A stretch of DNA of 64,000 bases from Neptunicoccus cionae (GTDB lineage Bacteria; Pseudomonadota; Alphaproteobacteria; Rhodobacterales; Rhodobacteraceae): positions 930,001 to 994,000 of the forward strand of contig NZ_BMKA01000002.1 in the NCBI RefSeq assembly GCF_014643735.1, given 5' to 3'. Below the pieces are notes generated by a model. That model searched no databases. It worked only from the letters and a program-made list of their open reading frames with translations, and was not told the origin of the DNA. Shown here one piece after another: positions 19,034 to 27,649 of the stretch (its first letter is position 1; the number at the start of each line of letters is the position of its first letter). A program made the translations under genes and the position numbers.

Positions 19034-20269
19034 ATGGCGCGATTTCTTCTTGATATTACGCGATTTATATCCCGGATCGGGCGGGGGCAGCCAACGGGTA
19101 TAGATCGGGTTGAAATCGAATATATCCGTGAAATTGCGCGTCGGGATCGCAACGGCCTCGCGTTGGCACGGTTGGGAAAGACCTTTGTGCTGGTCCCGAT
19201 TGATGCGGCAGTGTCGGCGTTGGGCCGGCTGGAACAGGGTAGGCCTGTCGGGCGATGGGGTGTCAAGGATGCCTTCCGTTTTAAGTTGCCGCAGGCAGAA
19301 CGAAAGGCCCGCCAGTTCTTTCGCGCATCTGCTGTTCACTCGGGACGCGATCTAAAGACCTTGCTGCAGGGCGTCAGCCTAAGCGGTGTGGAATACGTTA
19401 ATGTCGGCCACAGCAACCTTGCCCCGCTAGTTTTTGATGCTTTACGGAAATCCGGCGTTGCACGGATCACTGTGATGATCCACGACATGATCCCGCTCGA
19501 TTTTCCACAATTCACCCGCAGGGCAATCCCTAAGCAGTTTGCTGAAAGAATGCAGGCTGCGGCGTGTTATGCGGATCGGATCATATGTAATTCCGCAGAC
19601 ACCGAAGCCCGCGTGACGCATTATTTTAGCGACTGGGGGTCGGGTGCAACAACGCTTGTCGCTCATCTTGGGGTCGAACCTCTGATCCCGCAGACACCGC
19701 CACAGGTGGACCCGCTGTCTTTTGTTGTGCTTGGCACAATCGAACCGCGCAAGAACCACAAAATTCTGTTTCAGGCGTGGGAGGAACTGGCGCGGGACCA
19801 GCCGACAGAGCGGATGCCGCGCCTTCATGTTGTCGGCAAACGTGGTTGGAACAATGCGCCGGTATTTGATTATCTGGACAAGGCAGCTTTGGCCAACGGC
19901 CCGATCGTAGAGCATACCAATCTGCGGGACGAACAGCTTTCCCAGCTGATTGCCAGCAGCGCGGCGTTGTTGTTTCCAAGCCATGCAGAAGGCTATGGCC
20001 TGCCTGCATTGGAAGCTGCACAATTGGGGGTGCCGGTGATCTGTTCGGATATTCCGGTGTTCCATGAAATACTCGGGAAGACAGCAAGCTACCTGCCGGT
20101 CGATGACGCAGTGCGCTGGGCGGAAACTGTGCGAAGTGTTGCAAATAGGACCACTGATTCACCCGCCAGAGCCGAAATCACTGATTTGCCACATGGAATT
20201 CCCACATGGCACTCACACTTTCGCCACGTTTTCGGGCATACTGATCCGGGCGATTTTATGGACGAGTAG
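19034..20269 (+). CDS. GT4-type (GT-B fold) glycosyltransferase
   Basis: This 411-residue protein ends in a clear glycosyltransferase group 1 domain: VVLGTIEPRKNHKILFQAWEEL, PRLHVVGKRGWNN and ALLFPSHAEGYGLPALEAAQ followed by GVPVICSDIPVFHEIL. The glutamates of the last motif bind the nucleotide-sugar phosphate in this family. The N-terminal half is family-specific (FLLDITRFISRIGRGQPTGI). I chose ATG 19034 (MARFLLDIT) because upstream in-frame residues lie inside the galU end and its terminator. It opens a rightward train of four closely spaced genes to 24442. The sugar is unknown. Confidence 0.88.
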   Translation: MARFLLDITRFISRIGRGQPTGIDRVEIEYIREIARRDRNGLALARLGKTFVLVPIDAAVSALGRLEQGRPVGRWGVKDAFRFKLPQAERKARQFFRASAVHSGRDLKTLLQGVSLSGVEYVNVGHSNLAPLVFDALRKSGVARITVMIHDMIPLDFPQFTRRAIPKQFAERMQAAACYADRIICNSADTEARVTHYFSDWGSGATTLVAHLGVEPLIPQTPPQVDPLSFVVLGTIEPRKNHKILFQAWEELARDQPTERMPRLHVVGKRGWNNAPVFDYLDKAALANGPIVEHTNLRDEQLSQLIASSAALLFPSHAEGYGLPALEAAQLGVPVICSDIPVFHEILGKTASYLPVDDAVRWAETVRSVANRTTDSPARAEITDLPHGIPTWHSHFRHVFGHTDPGDFMDE

Positions 20270-20276
20270 TGCAGTC

Positions 20277-21287
20277 ATGGGCTTGTGGAGCCGGTACAAA
20301 TTACGGGTGGAGCGTCGTCGCAGACGTATCCGCGCGATGCGCAAGCGTCGTGAGCTGACCTGTGTTTTCGACCGCACAGGCCAGATCAACCCCCGTGACA
20401 TTCTGGTATTTTCGACCCTGCGCAACGAAAAACCACGGCTTGCGTATTTCCTGAAATACTACCGCGATCTTGGCGTGGACCATTTCTTTTTTGTCGACAA
20501 TGACAGCACTGATGGGGGCCGTGAATACCTCGCCGATCAGCCGGATGTCTCGCTATGGACGACGACGGCTTCTTACAAGCGCTCCAAATTCGGGGTGGAC
20601 TGGCTGAACGGGCTAAAGAACAAATACGCGCACGGGCATTGGGTCCTTGTGGCCGATGTGGACGAACTTCTGGTTTATCCGTTTTGTGATACGCGGTCGC
20701 TTAAGGCGCTGACAGACTGGCTGGACGCGAGTTCGATAAAATCCTTTGGAACGATGCTGCTGGATATGTATCCCAAGGGTAAAATCCAGCATGCCCGCAT
20801 CCGGGAAGGACGCAATCCGGTGAAAACCGCGCCCTATTTCGATGCCTCGAACTATTTCATCGAGCGAAACAACAAATACGGCAACCTGTGGATACAGGGT
20901 GGCCCAAGGATGCGCAGCTTTTTTAAAGACCGCCCCGCATTTTCCCCCGCGCTGAACAAGACGCCGCTGGTGAAATGGGCGCGGGGCTATGTTTATGTCA
21001 GCTCCACCCACACGCTGCTGCCTCGGGGGTTGAATCTCGTTTACGACGAATGGGGCGGGCAGAAACCTTGCGGGGTTTTGCTACACACCAAATTCATGAA
21101 CACCTTTTCGGAGAAAGCCGAAGAGGAAATGAAACGCAAACAGCATTACGCAGCAAGTCGGGAATATCGCACCTATTTGAACCGGATGGATGGGGATCTA
21201 AACCTGTGGACCGAACAATCCAGCACCTATGAGAACTGGCAGCAGCTGGAAGATCTCGGGCTGATGTCGCGCGGGAACTGGATCTGA
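20277..21287 (+). CDS. GT92-like / Glyco_tranf_2_4 family glycosyltransferase
   Basis: This 336-residue protein has the N-terminal signature of the family: LVFSTLRNEKPRLAYFLKYY, HFFFVDNDSTDGG, and a DxD-type metal motif in WVLVADVDELLVYP. The central part (IKSFGTMLLDMYPKG) and the His/Gly-rich segment later in the protein also fit. The start at ATG 20277 follows the previous stop by 7 bp. A longer in-frame extension would overlap the GT4 gene for over 200 bp and is unlikely. The first 35 residues are strongly basic (ERRRRRIRAMRKRREL). Donor and acceptor are unknown. Confidence 0.85.
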   Translation: MGLWSRYKLRVERRRRRIRAMRKRRELTCVFDRTGQINPRDILVFSTLRNEKPRLAYFLKYYRDLGVDHFFFVDNDSTDGGREYLADQPDVSLWTTTASYKRSKFGVDWLNGLKNKYAHGHWVLVADVDELLVYPFCDTRSLKALTDWLDASSIKSFGTMLLDMYPKGKIQHARIREGRNPVKTAPYFDASNYFIERNNKYGNLWIQGGPRMRSFFKDRPAFSPALNKTPLVKWARGYVYVSSTHTLLPRGLNLVYDEWGGQKPCGVLLHTKFMNTFSEKAEEEMKRKQHYAASREYRTYLNRMDGDLNLWTEQSSTYENWQQLEDLGLMSRGNWI

Positions 21288-21289
21288 TC

Positions 21290-22984
21290 ATGCGCCTTGG
21301 ATTTGTCGTTCTCGCCCACACGGATCTCTACCGCACCGCGCAGATGGTGCGACACCTTTGCGAACAGGATTGTGCCGTAGCGGTTCATATTGATAAAAAG
21401 GTGGAACCGGCAGAGTTTGATGCCTTTCAAAACGACCTCGAAGGGCTTGATAATATAGTCTTTCCTAAACGCACAGCCTGTGAATGGGGGGAGTTTTCCC
21501 TTGTTCAGGCCACGCTCGACAGCGCCGAGGCTTTGCTTAAGCTGTTTGAGGATGTCACCAACGTTCTGTTGATCAGCGGTTCCTGTTTGCCGATCCGCCC
21601 TGTCAAGCAGCTCAAGCGGTTTCTGACGCGTAATGTGAAGACGGATTTTATTGAATCCGTATCTGTGAAAAACAATTTCTGGGTCAAGGATGGACTGAAC
21701 GAAGAACGGTTTACCATGTATTTCCCGTTTTCGTGGCGCACACAGCGGCGGCGGTTTGACAAGTTGGTTGCGTTGCAACGGCGCCTTGGGGTGAAGCGCA
21801 AGATACCCGAACCGCTAGTGCCCCATATCGGGTCGCAGTGGTGGTGTCTGACCGCCAAGACCCTGCGCGCGATTATTGATGATCCGAAACGGCCCTATTA
21901 TGATGCCTATTTCAACTGGTCATGGATACCGGACGAAAGCTATTTCCAGACACTGGCGCGGCTTCATTCCGAAAAGGTATCTTCCCGTTCTCTGACTTTT
22001 TCCAAGTTCGATTACCTTGGTAAGCCCTTCGTGTTCTATGATGATCACCTCAAGGAACTGACCCAATCCGATTGTTTCTGGGCGCGGAAAATGTGGGTCG
22101 GGGCGGATCGGCTTTATGATAGTTTGCTTGATCCCAAACGGGCCAATCAATCCATGTCGCAGGCTGATCCCAAGGCCTTTGATGCCAAATTTGAAGAGGC
22201 TGACAAACGCCGGTGTGAAGGCGGCACGGGGCGGTTTCATCAAGGGCGCTTCCCCTATGACCGAGCGGAGCGCACTGGTGTTTCCGCTACACCCTACACG
22301 GTGTTTGTCGGCTTCAAAGGGCTCTATCAGGATTTCCCCGCATGGATCGGAAACTCCACCGATGCGCTGTCCCACGGCAGTGTGTTTGCCCGCAGCCATG
22401 TGGGCGGGCATGCAGTGGATGAAATTTTTGCTGGTAATCTTCCGGCAAATCCGGCCATTCGCAACCGGAACCCCAAGGGCTATCTCGCCAATCTTCTTTG
22501 GCCTGCGCGGGATCAACATCAATGTCTGCTGTATGATTTCCGCGACACCCCCCATATCTTGCAGACGCTGGCCCATGATCCGATGGCCCATATCGTGATG
22601 ATCCGCCATTCGTGGTTGCTTAGCTTGCTGAACCGTCCCGCGAGTTTTGAAAATCAGGTGTCGAACGCGCGGCGCTTTCACCGGATTGAGCAGCGTTTCC
22701 TGCGAGAGTTCGCCAAACCCAAAGCTGTCGCCCATCTTCATACCATAGCGCTTGAAAATGCGGTGCATGATCCCTCCGGCGCGCTAGAGCAGGCAATCGC
22801 CCATATTCCGCGCAAAGCAAAACACCCGTTGAAACTTATGCCAGAGCGCGAAAATGTAGAGGGACTGGAGAACCTGACCCGCAAGCTGCGTGACCGTGGT
22901 CTGATGATCGAGTATGAGTTTCCGACGCGGTCCAAGACCAAAAAACAGGACGCGGCTTTTGAAAGGCCGTATGTGGTGAAGTAG
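21290..22984 (+). CDS. GT14 (core-2/I-branching-like) glycosyltransferase with DUF5927-type C-terminus
   Basis: Residues 1-260 of this 564-residue protein resemble beta-1,6-N-acetylglucosaminyltransferase-type enzymes: GFVVLAHTDLYRTAQMVRHL, AVAVHIDKKV, the ISGSCLPIRPVKQLKRFL stretch, VPHIGSQWWCLTAKTL and the acidic WIPDESYFQTL. Residues about 280-560 match in layout the extra domain (DUF5927) seen in such proteins of Rhodobacterales. It contains YTVFVGFKGLYQDFPAWIG and VMIRHSWLLSLLNRP, and its role is unknown. It starts 2 bp after the previous gene and stops directly before the sulfotransferase, so the two are almost surely co-expressed. Confidence 0.85.
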   Translation: MRLGFVVLAHTDLYRTAQMVRHLCEQDCAVAVHIDKKVEPAEFDAFQNDLEGLDNIVFPKRTACEWGEFSLVQATLDSAEALLKLFEDVTNVLLISGSCLPIRPVKQLKRFLTRNVKTDFIESVSVKNNFWVKDGLNEERFTMYFPFSWRTQRRRFDKLVALQRRLGVKRKIPEPLVPHIGSQWWCLTAKTLRAIIDDPKRPYYDAYFNWSWIPDESYFQTLARLHSEKVSSRSLTFSKFDYLGKPFVFYDDHLKELTQSDCFWARKMWVGADRLYDSLLDPKRANQSMSQADPKAFDAKFEEADKRRCEGGTGRFHQGRFPYDRAERTGVSATPYTVFVGFKGLYQDFPAWIGNSTDALSHGSVFARSHVGGHAVDEIFAGNLPANPAIRNRNPKGYLANLLWPARDQHQCLLYDFRDTPHILQTLAHDPMAHIVMIRHSWLLSLLNRPASFENQVSNARRFHRIEQRFLREFAKPKAVAHLHTIALENAVHDPSGALEQAIAHIPRKAKHPLKLMPERENVEGLENLTRKLRDRGLMIEYEFPTRSKTKKQDAAFERPYVVK

Positions 22985-24442
22985 ATGGCAGGTCCATTCA
23001 AGTATTTTGTGTTGCTGGCGAACATGCGGACGGGGTCCAACCTGTTTGAGCAGAACATCCAGTTGTTCGACGGGTTTTCCTGCCACGGCGAACTGTTCAA
23101 TCCCCATTTTATCGGTTTCCCGAACACGACAACGGCGTTCGGCGTGACAATGACAGAGCGAGAGGTGAAGCCCCAGAAGCTGATCAACCGGATGGTGGCT
23201 AAAGAAACCGACACTCTACCGGGCTTCCGTCTGTTTTCGGATCATGACCCGCGTGTTCTTGAACACTGTCTGAACGATCCGCAATGCGCCAAGATTGTCC
23301 TAACGCGCAATCCGCTCGATAGTTTTGTATCCCATGCCATCGCCAAAGCTACCGATCAGTGGAAGCTGACGGATGTCAGTAAACGCAAACTGGCGAAAGT
23401 GCATTTCGACTTTCTGGAGTTCAAATCCTATCTCACGCGATTGCAAAGCTATCTGACCCAGATCAAGCACAGCCTTCAGAAAAGCGGGCAGACGGCGTTT
23501 TATCTGGGGTACGACGATTTGAACAACGTGGAAATCTTCAACGGTCTGGCCCGATTTCTGGGGGAAGAAGCGCAGCTTAAACAGCTTGGCGATAAGATTG
23601 TTCGCCAGAATCCCGAAGGCCTGGAAGAAAAGGTCGAGAATTACGGCGAAATGGTGGACCAGCTGCGCCAGTTGGATCTTCTCAACACCGATGCTGTGCC
23701 AGTGCTTGAACCGGTGCGCAATCCGGGGTCGAAAAATTTTGTGGCGGGCCGTGAAGTGCCTTTGCTGTTTATGCCGATGGCGCGGGACGAACTGCCGGAA
23801 GTGGCGGATTGGCTAACTGCCCATCAATCCGGCGCAGGGGCTGTGCTGCGGGAAATGAACCAAAAGCAGCTTAACACTTGGCTGGCAGACACACCGGTCC
23901 GGCGGTCTTTCACGGTGATCCGACATCCGCTGGAACGGTCCTATGACGCATTTTACCATCACATCTTTTGTTCTGGCGACAAGATGTTCCCGTGGATACG
24001 TACGGCACTTGAAAACCACTATGGGGTCGATCTGCCGGACAAGCGTTCAACGGCAGAGCCGAACCGCACGGTACTGGAGAACTCCGGCTACTCAGCACAA
24101 ACCCACGGGCGGGCGTTTCTGGGGTTTCTCGACTTTCTGAAGGGCAATCTTCAGGGGCAGACAAGGGCGCGGGTGGATCAATCCTGGGCCTCGCAGAATT
24201 CTATCCTACAGGGGTATGGTCGGCTGACCTTTCCTGATGTTCTGATCCGCTTTGAAAACCTGCCCGAAGAATTGCAACGCATCGAGGCGGACATGGGGCT
24301 TGACCCCAAACCGCTGCCCAAACCGGCAGCTACGGGCTATTGTTATGATCTCGGTGAGATTTACACAGAAGATATGGAAAAGCGCGCCAGAGATGTCTAT
24401 GCGCGCGATTACCAGATGTTCGGTTTTTCCGACTGGGGCTAA
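22985..24442 (+). CDS. Double-domain sulfotransferase
   Basis: This 485-residue protein appears to hold two sulfotransferase-like units. Unit 1 (about 1-240) has the PAPS 5'-phosphosulfate loop LANMRTGSN (11-19) and a 3'-phosphate site IVLTRNPLDSFVSHAI (RNPLDS at 108-113), as in Stf0/NodH-like enzymes. Unit 2 (about 250-485) has a second 3'-phosphate-type site IRHPLERSYDAF (312-323) and VLIRFENLPEEL, but no clear 5' loop, so it may be degenerate or structural. It begins on the base after the GT14 stop codon. I infer that it sulfates the glycan built by its neighbours. cysQ at 15.1 kb would remove the PAP product. Confidence 0.82.
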   Translation: MAGPFKYFVLLANMRTGSNLFEQNIQLFDGFSCHGELFNPHFIGFPNTTTAFGVTMTEREVKPQKLINRMVAKETDTLPGFRLFSDHDPRVLEHCLNDPQCAKIVLTRNPLDSFVSHAIAKATDQWKLTDVSKRKLAKVHFDFLEFKSYLTRLQSYLTQIKHSLQKSGQTAFYLGYDDLNNVEIFNGLARFLGEEAQLKQLGDKIVRQNPEGLEEKVENYGEMVDQLRQLDLLNTDAVPVLEPVRNPGSKNFVAGREVPLLFMPMARDELPEVADWLTAHQSGAGAVLREMNQKQLNTWLADTPVRRSFTVIRHPLERSYDAFYHHIFCSGDKMFPWIRTALENHYGVDLPDKRSTAEPNRTVLENSGYSAQTHGRAFLGFLDFLKGNLQGQTRARVDQSWASQNSILQGYGRLTFPDVLIRFENLPEELQRIEADMGLDPKPLPKPAATGYCYDLGEIYTEDMEKRARDVYARDYQMFGFSDWG

Positions 24443-24443
24443 A

Positions 24444-24908
24444 TCAGGCCGCCTTGGATGTCGTCAGTTCTGTAAGAATGGAATAGAGCGTTTGCGGGTC
24501 GCTGTTGGCCCGCAACTTGCTGCAATTGTCTTCGCTACGCAGGGTTCGTGATACCATCGCCAGTGCCTTGAGATGCTCAGGGCTGTCATTGGCCGGGGCC
24601 AGCAGAGTGAAGATCAGGTCCACTGGTTGACGGTCCAGACTGTCGTAGTTCACAGGTTTTTCCAACCGGTAAAACAGGCCGACAATTCGGTCCAGAGTTT
24701 CAAAGCGGGCGTGCGGAATGGCAACGCCACGCCCCACGCCGGTTGTGCCCAGATTTTCGCGCGCTTGCAGAGCAGAAAACACCTCGTCGGCTTTTATGTC
24801 GTATACAGTTTCAGCCTGTTCCGAGAGGTTTTGAAGAAGTCGTTTCTTGCTGGAGGCACCTGCTGCGTAACGCACAGCCTTTGCATCCAATATTTCGGCC
24901 ATTTTCAT
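24444..24908 (-). CDS. ptsN: PTS IIA-like nitrogen regulatory protein PtsN (EIIA-Ntr)
   Basis: This 154-residue phosphocarrier belongs to the nitrogen PTS branch (PtsP, NPr, EIIA-Ntr), which regulates rather than imports sugar. The phosphorylatable His lies in GVAIPHARF, followed by VDLIFTLLAPANDSPEHLKALA as in the family. It sits 27 bp downstream of hpf, the usual arrangement of this cluster. Its 3' end meets the sulfotransferase gene with one base between them. Confidence 0.95.
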   Translation of the reverse strand: MKMAEILDAKAVRYAAGASSKKRLLQNLSEQAETVYDIKADEVFSALQARENLGTTGVGRGVAIPHARFETLDRIVGLFYRLEKPVNYDSLDRQPVDLIFTLLAPANDSPEHLKALAMVSRTLRSEDNCSKLRANSDPQTLYSILTELTTSKAA

Positions 24909-24935
24909 AACATGCCTCTGCTCTGCAATCCGGTT

Positions 24936-25505
24936 TTATTCCGGATCAATCCACCCGATGTTCCCGTCGGAACGCTTGTAGACCACATTCACCCTTTTTT
25001 GCCCTTCGTTCTGGAACACCAGAACATTTTCACCGGCAAGCTCCATCTGCATGACAGCCTCTCCGACGGACAGGGATTTGATCTTGGTCTGTGTTTCGGC
25101 AACAATAATTGGCTGAAGCGTATCAGGCTCAGCTGCATCATCCCCAACGTCTTCTTGAGCGAGGATATACGATGGAGCGCCGAATGTTTCAACTGGTGTC
25201 GCACGGTGGGAATGGTGATCTTTCAACCGGCGCTTGTACCGACGCAGTTGTTTCTCCATTTTTTCGCCACAGGCATCGAAGGAATCATAGATTTCATTGG
25301 CATGAGCCTTGGCATTAACCGTAAGTCCGGTTGACAGATGCACAGATGATTCGCAGACGAATTCATGTCTGTCTTTGGAAAACGTGATACTGGCCTCGGT
25401 AGGTCGCTCCGCGTATTTCTGAACAATAGCACCAAGCTCTTGTTTGACGTGGACCTGCAGTGAATCACCAATATCGATTTGTTTTCCGCTGATTTGATAC
25501 CGCAT
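24936..25505 (-). CDS. hpf: Ribosome hibernation promoting factor, long form
   Basis: The N-terminal domain (about 1-100) is HPF/RaiA-like: MRYQISGKQIDIGDSLQVHV, IVQKYAERPTEASITFSKD and MEKQLRRYKRRLKDHH. After a linker, the C-terminal dimerisation domain (about 130-189) has PIIVAETQTKIKSLSVGEAV, MQMELAGENVLVFQN and VNVVYKRSDGNIGWIDPE. Long HPF joins 70S ribosomes into inactive 100S dimers in stationary phase or starvation. The start at 25505 has AGGAG 7 bp upstream. An upstream in-frame extension to 25586 has no family support. In many proteobacteria rpoN precedes this gene; here it does not. Confidence 0.95.
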   Translation of the reverse strand: MRYQISGKQIDIGDSLQVHVKQELGAIVQKYAERPTEASITFSKDRHEFVCESSVHLSTGLTVNAKAHANEIYDSFDACGEKMEKQLRRYKRRLKDHHSHRATPVETFGAPSYILAQEDVGDDAAEPDTLQPIIVAETQTKIKSLSVGEAVMQMELAGENVLVFQNEGQKRVNVVYKRSDGNIGWIDPE

Positions 25506-25747
25506 GAAAGCTCCTTTCAAGAGATTACAGAGCAAAGCTCTGGCCGGGTGACGGTCACCCGTTTGATCGACCTGTGCAATGCGCACAGCACAAACGGGTC
25601 AGACTGCGGCAAAGCTGCGGTACTGAGGTATATGCGCCAGAATTGAAGGGACGATCATAATAATAATGTTAGTGCCAAGTTCTGAGTCTGGCAACTTTTA
25701 TACGTCACAAATTTGCGATAGTCGGATTTGCTGGCAAAATGTAGCCG

Positions 25748-26500
25748 TCAGATACGGAACTCTTCGCCCAGATAAACGCGGCGCACATCGTCATTCCGGA
25801 CCACTTCATCGGGCGTACCGGACATCAAAACGGAGCCGTTATAAAGGATGTAGGCGCGGTCGATGATCTCTAGTGTTTCGCGCACGTTGTGATCGGTGAT
25901 CAAAACGCCAATGTCGCGGTTCTTCAGCTGGGCGACAAGGGTGCGGATATCGCCCACGGCAATCGGGTCCACGCCAGCAAAGGGTTCGTCGAGCAGCACA
26001 TAATTCGGATTGCCTGCAAGACAGCGGGCGATTTCAACACGGCGACGTTCCCCGCCGGACAGGGCGACCGCAGGGCTGTCTCGCAGACGTGTGACGGAAA
26101 ACTCTTCCATCAACTGCTCGGTCCGTTCGCGCCGTTTGGATTTCTCCGGCTCCCACAGCTCCACAACCGATCCGATATTCTGTTCCACGTTCATACCGCG
26201 AAAAATGCTGGCTTCTTGTGGCAGATAGCCAAGCCCGATCCGCGCGCGGCGGTACATTGGCAGGTTGGTAACATCGCGCCCGTCGATTGTGACAGTGCCA
26301 GTGTCCGCAGCGATCAAACCGGCGATGGAATAAAAACTGGTGGTCTTGCCTGCCCCGTTTGGCCCAAGCAGGGCTACGACCTCGCCACGGTTCAGACGCA
26401 TGGAAACGTCCTTAAGAACCTTACGCTTCTTGAAAGCTTTGCTTAGCCCGACAACCGAAAGACCGGTGGACTGCGGATCAGGTTTTCTGGTTTGGGTCAT
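25748..26500 (-). CDS. lptB: LPS export ABC transporter ATP-binding protein LptB
   Basis: LptB powers extraction of LPS from the inner membrane together with LptF and LptG. The 250-residue ATPase has Walker A GPNGAGKTT, the Q-loop region LGYLPQEASIFRGMNVE, signature LSGGERRRVEIARCL, Walker B YVLLDEPFAGVDP and the switch His in LITDHNVRETL. Its ATG overlaps the lptA stop (ATGA). It ends the leftward operon rnd-lptC-lptA-lptB. LptF and LptG are not in the window. Confidence 0.97.
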   Translation of the reverse strand: MTQTRKPDPQSTGLSVVGLSKAFKKRKVLKDVSMRLNRGEVVALLGPNGAGKTTSFYSIAGLIAADTGTVTIDGRDVTNLPMYRRARIGLGYLPQEASIFRGMNVEQNIGSVVELWEPEKSKRRERTEQLMEEFSVTRLRDSPAVALSGGERRRVEIARCLAGNPNYVLLDEPFAGVDPIAVGDIRTLVAQLKNRDIGVLITDHNVRETLEIIDRAYILYNGSVLMSGTPDEVVRNDDVRRVYLGEEFRI

Positions 26501-26991
26501 TGATCAGTCTTGGGTACAAACACTGTTTTGACGTTGCCGTTCATGGTGCCCCGATTGCTATTGAGATCAAGCGAGAGCGCATCACCGGAAATCGCATTCA
26601 CGCCTTGTACCAGTACCACGTCACCGGCGAGATTCACCGTGCCGCTGCCAACAATATATGTCCCGCTTTGGGCTTCGGCGATTTCAGAGCCATTGGTGAA
26701 CATCACGTTTGTGGTGGCCTCGATCCGTTCTATCGCGCTTTGGGCGGCATTGTAATGCACGCGGATTCTGTTGGCGGAAAAGATGAGCTCCCCTTGTACC
26801 ACACGGGCATTACCCTCAAACGTTGCAGAGTTGGAGTCCTGTTCCACGGTCAGGCTATCAGAGGTCACTTCCACCGGTTGACTGCCGTCTACCTCAATCG
26901 GGCTAAGCGCGATACCGGTGCCCTGTGCCTGTGTCAGGCTGGCTGAACCGATCAGGATCACTGTCAAAAGACATCTGGTTATATGGCGCAT
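26497..26991 (-). CDS. lptA: LPS transport periplasmic protein LptA
   Basis: LptA forms the periplasmic beta-jellyroll bridge that carries LPS from LptC to LptD. The 164-residue protein has a signal peptide (MRHITRCLLTVILIGSASLTQAQ) followed by the OstA-type repeat pattern: VTSDSLTVEQDSNSATFEGN, VVQGELIFSANRIRVHY and LNSNRGTMNGNVKTVF. It overlaps lptB by 4 bp and lies 14 bp after lptC. Confidence 0.93.
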   Translation of the reverse strand: MRHITRCLLTVILIGSASLTQAQGTGIALSPIEVDGSQPVEVTSDSLTVEQDSNSATFEGNARVVQGELIFSANRIRVHYNAAQSAIERIEATTNVMFTNGSEIAEAQSGTYIVGSGTVNLAGDVVLVQGVNAISGDALSLDLNSNRGTMNGNVKTVFVPKTDQ

Positions 26992-27005
26992 AATTCCCCC
27001 CGATC

Positions 27006-27647
27006 CTATTTTTTCTTGGGTTTGTATATCAGTTTAACACCATTGTTAAACATAAGAACCGCCCGACCGGCGGGATTAACGTCCAGATCCTGCCGCAGCT
27101 CCATTGCGCCAGAGTCAATAGAACCGATTGGCCCCTCGGCATGGACTGGCCCGTTGCTGGTAATATTGCCAGTTTCAAAGTTGACTTCCAGATTGCTGCT
27201 GGTCGCCGTATAACCGTTTGTGGTGTGCAGATCGACGTTTTCTGTCAGGGCAGCCGTGGATGACACAAGGTCCAACGCACCAGCGCCTGCATTGGTGCGC
27301 ATGGTGTTGCCGTTCTGAAAACTGATGGTGGCGCGGGGCTTGTTCAACTCCACGTGTTGCGGCTTCACGCCGTCCGGCAAAGCCCATTCCGCCGAAATGG
27401 AAAAGGCATCACCGGATTTCGTCACGCCGGAAAAATGCGGATTGGTAATCTTCTGCCCCACCGCCAGTTCTGCCAGCGTGGCATCCGCAATAATCAGGCC
27501 TTCCCGCAGCTTGCTGGTGTTGGAGAGCACAAAAATGCTCGCCATTAGGAGGAGTGCCAGAATGGGAAACACCCATTTCAGCACTCTTACAAGGCGCGAA
27601 TATCCGTCACGCTCTGCTACTCCGACAGTGGGTTCCTGACTTTCCAA
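27006..27647 (-). CDS. lptC: LPS export system protein LptC
   Basis: This bitopic membrane protein accepts LPS from LptB2FG and passes it to LptA. The 213-residue product has one N-terminal membrane anchor (VLKWVFPILALLLMASIFVL, about residues 23-42) and a periplasmic domain with DLVSSTAALTENVDLHT and FETGNITSNGPVHAEGPIG. The start is TTG, two bases after the rnd stop; no in-frame ATG or GTG lies before the membrane anchor. Sequence conservation in this family is low, so the call rests partly on its place between rnd and lptA. Confidence 0.88.
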   Translation of the reverse strand: MESQEPTVGVAERDGYSRLVRVLKWVFPILALLLMASIFVLSNTSKLREGLIIADATLAELAVGQKITNPHFSGVTKSGDAFSISAEWALPDGVKPQHVELNKPRATISFQNGNTMRTNAGAGALDLVSSTAALTENVDLHTTNGYTATSSNLEVNFETGNITSNGPVHAEGPIGSIDSGAMELRQDLDVNPAGRAVLMFNNGVKLIYKPKKK

Positions 27648-27649
27648 GG

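Noticed and set aside
25640-25700. Sigma-54-like promoter (TTGGCAC) upstream of hpf
   Set aside because: The -24-like half is present, but the required TTGC at -12 is not.
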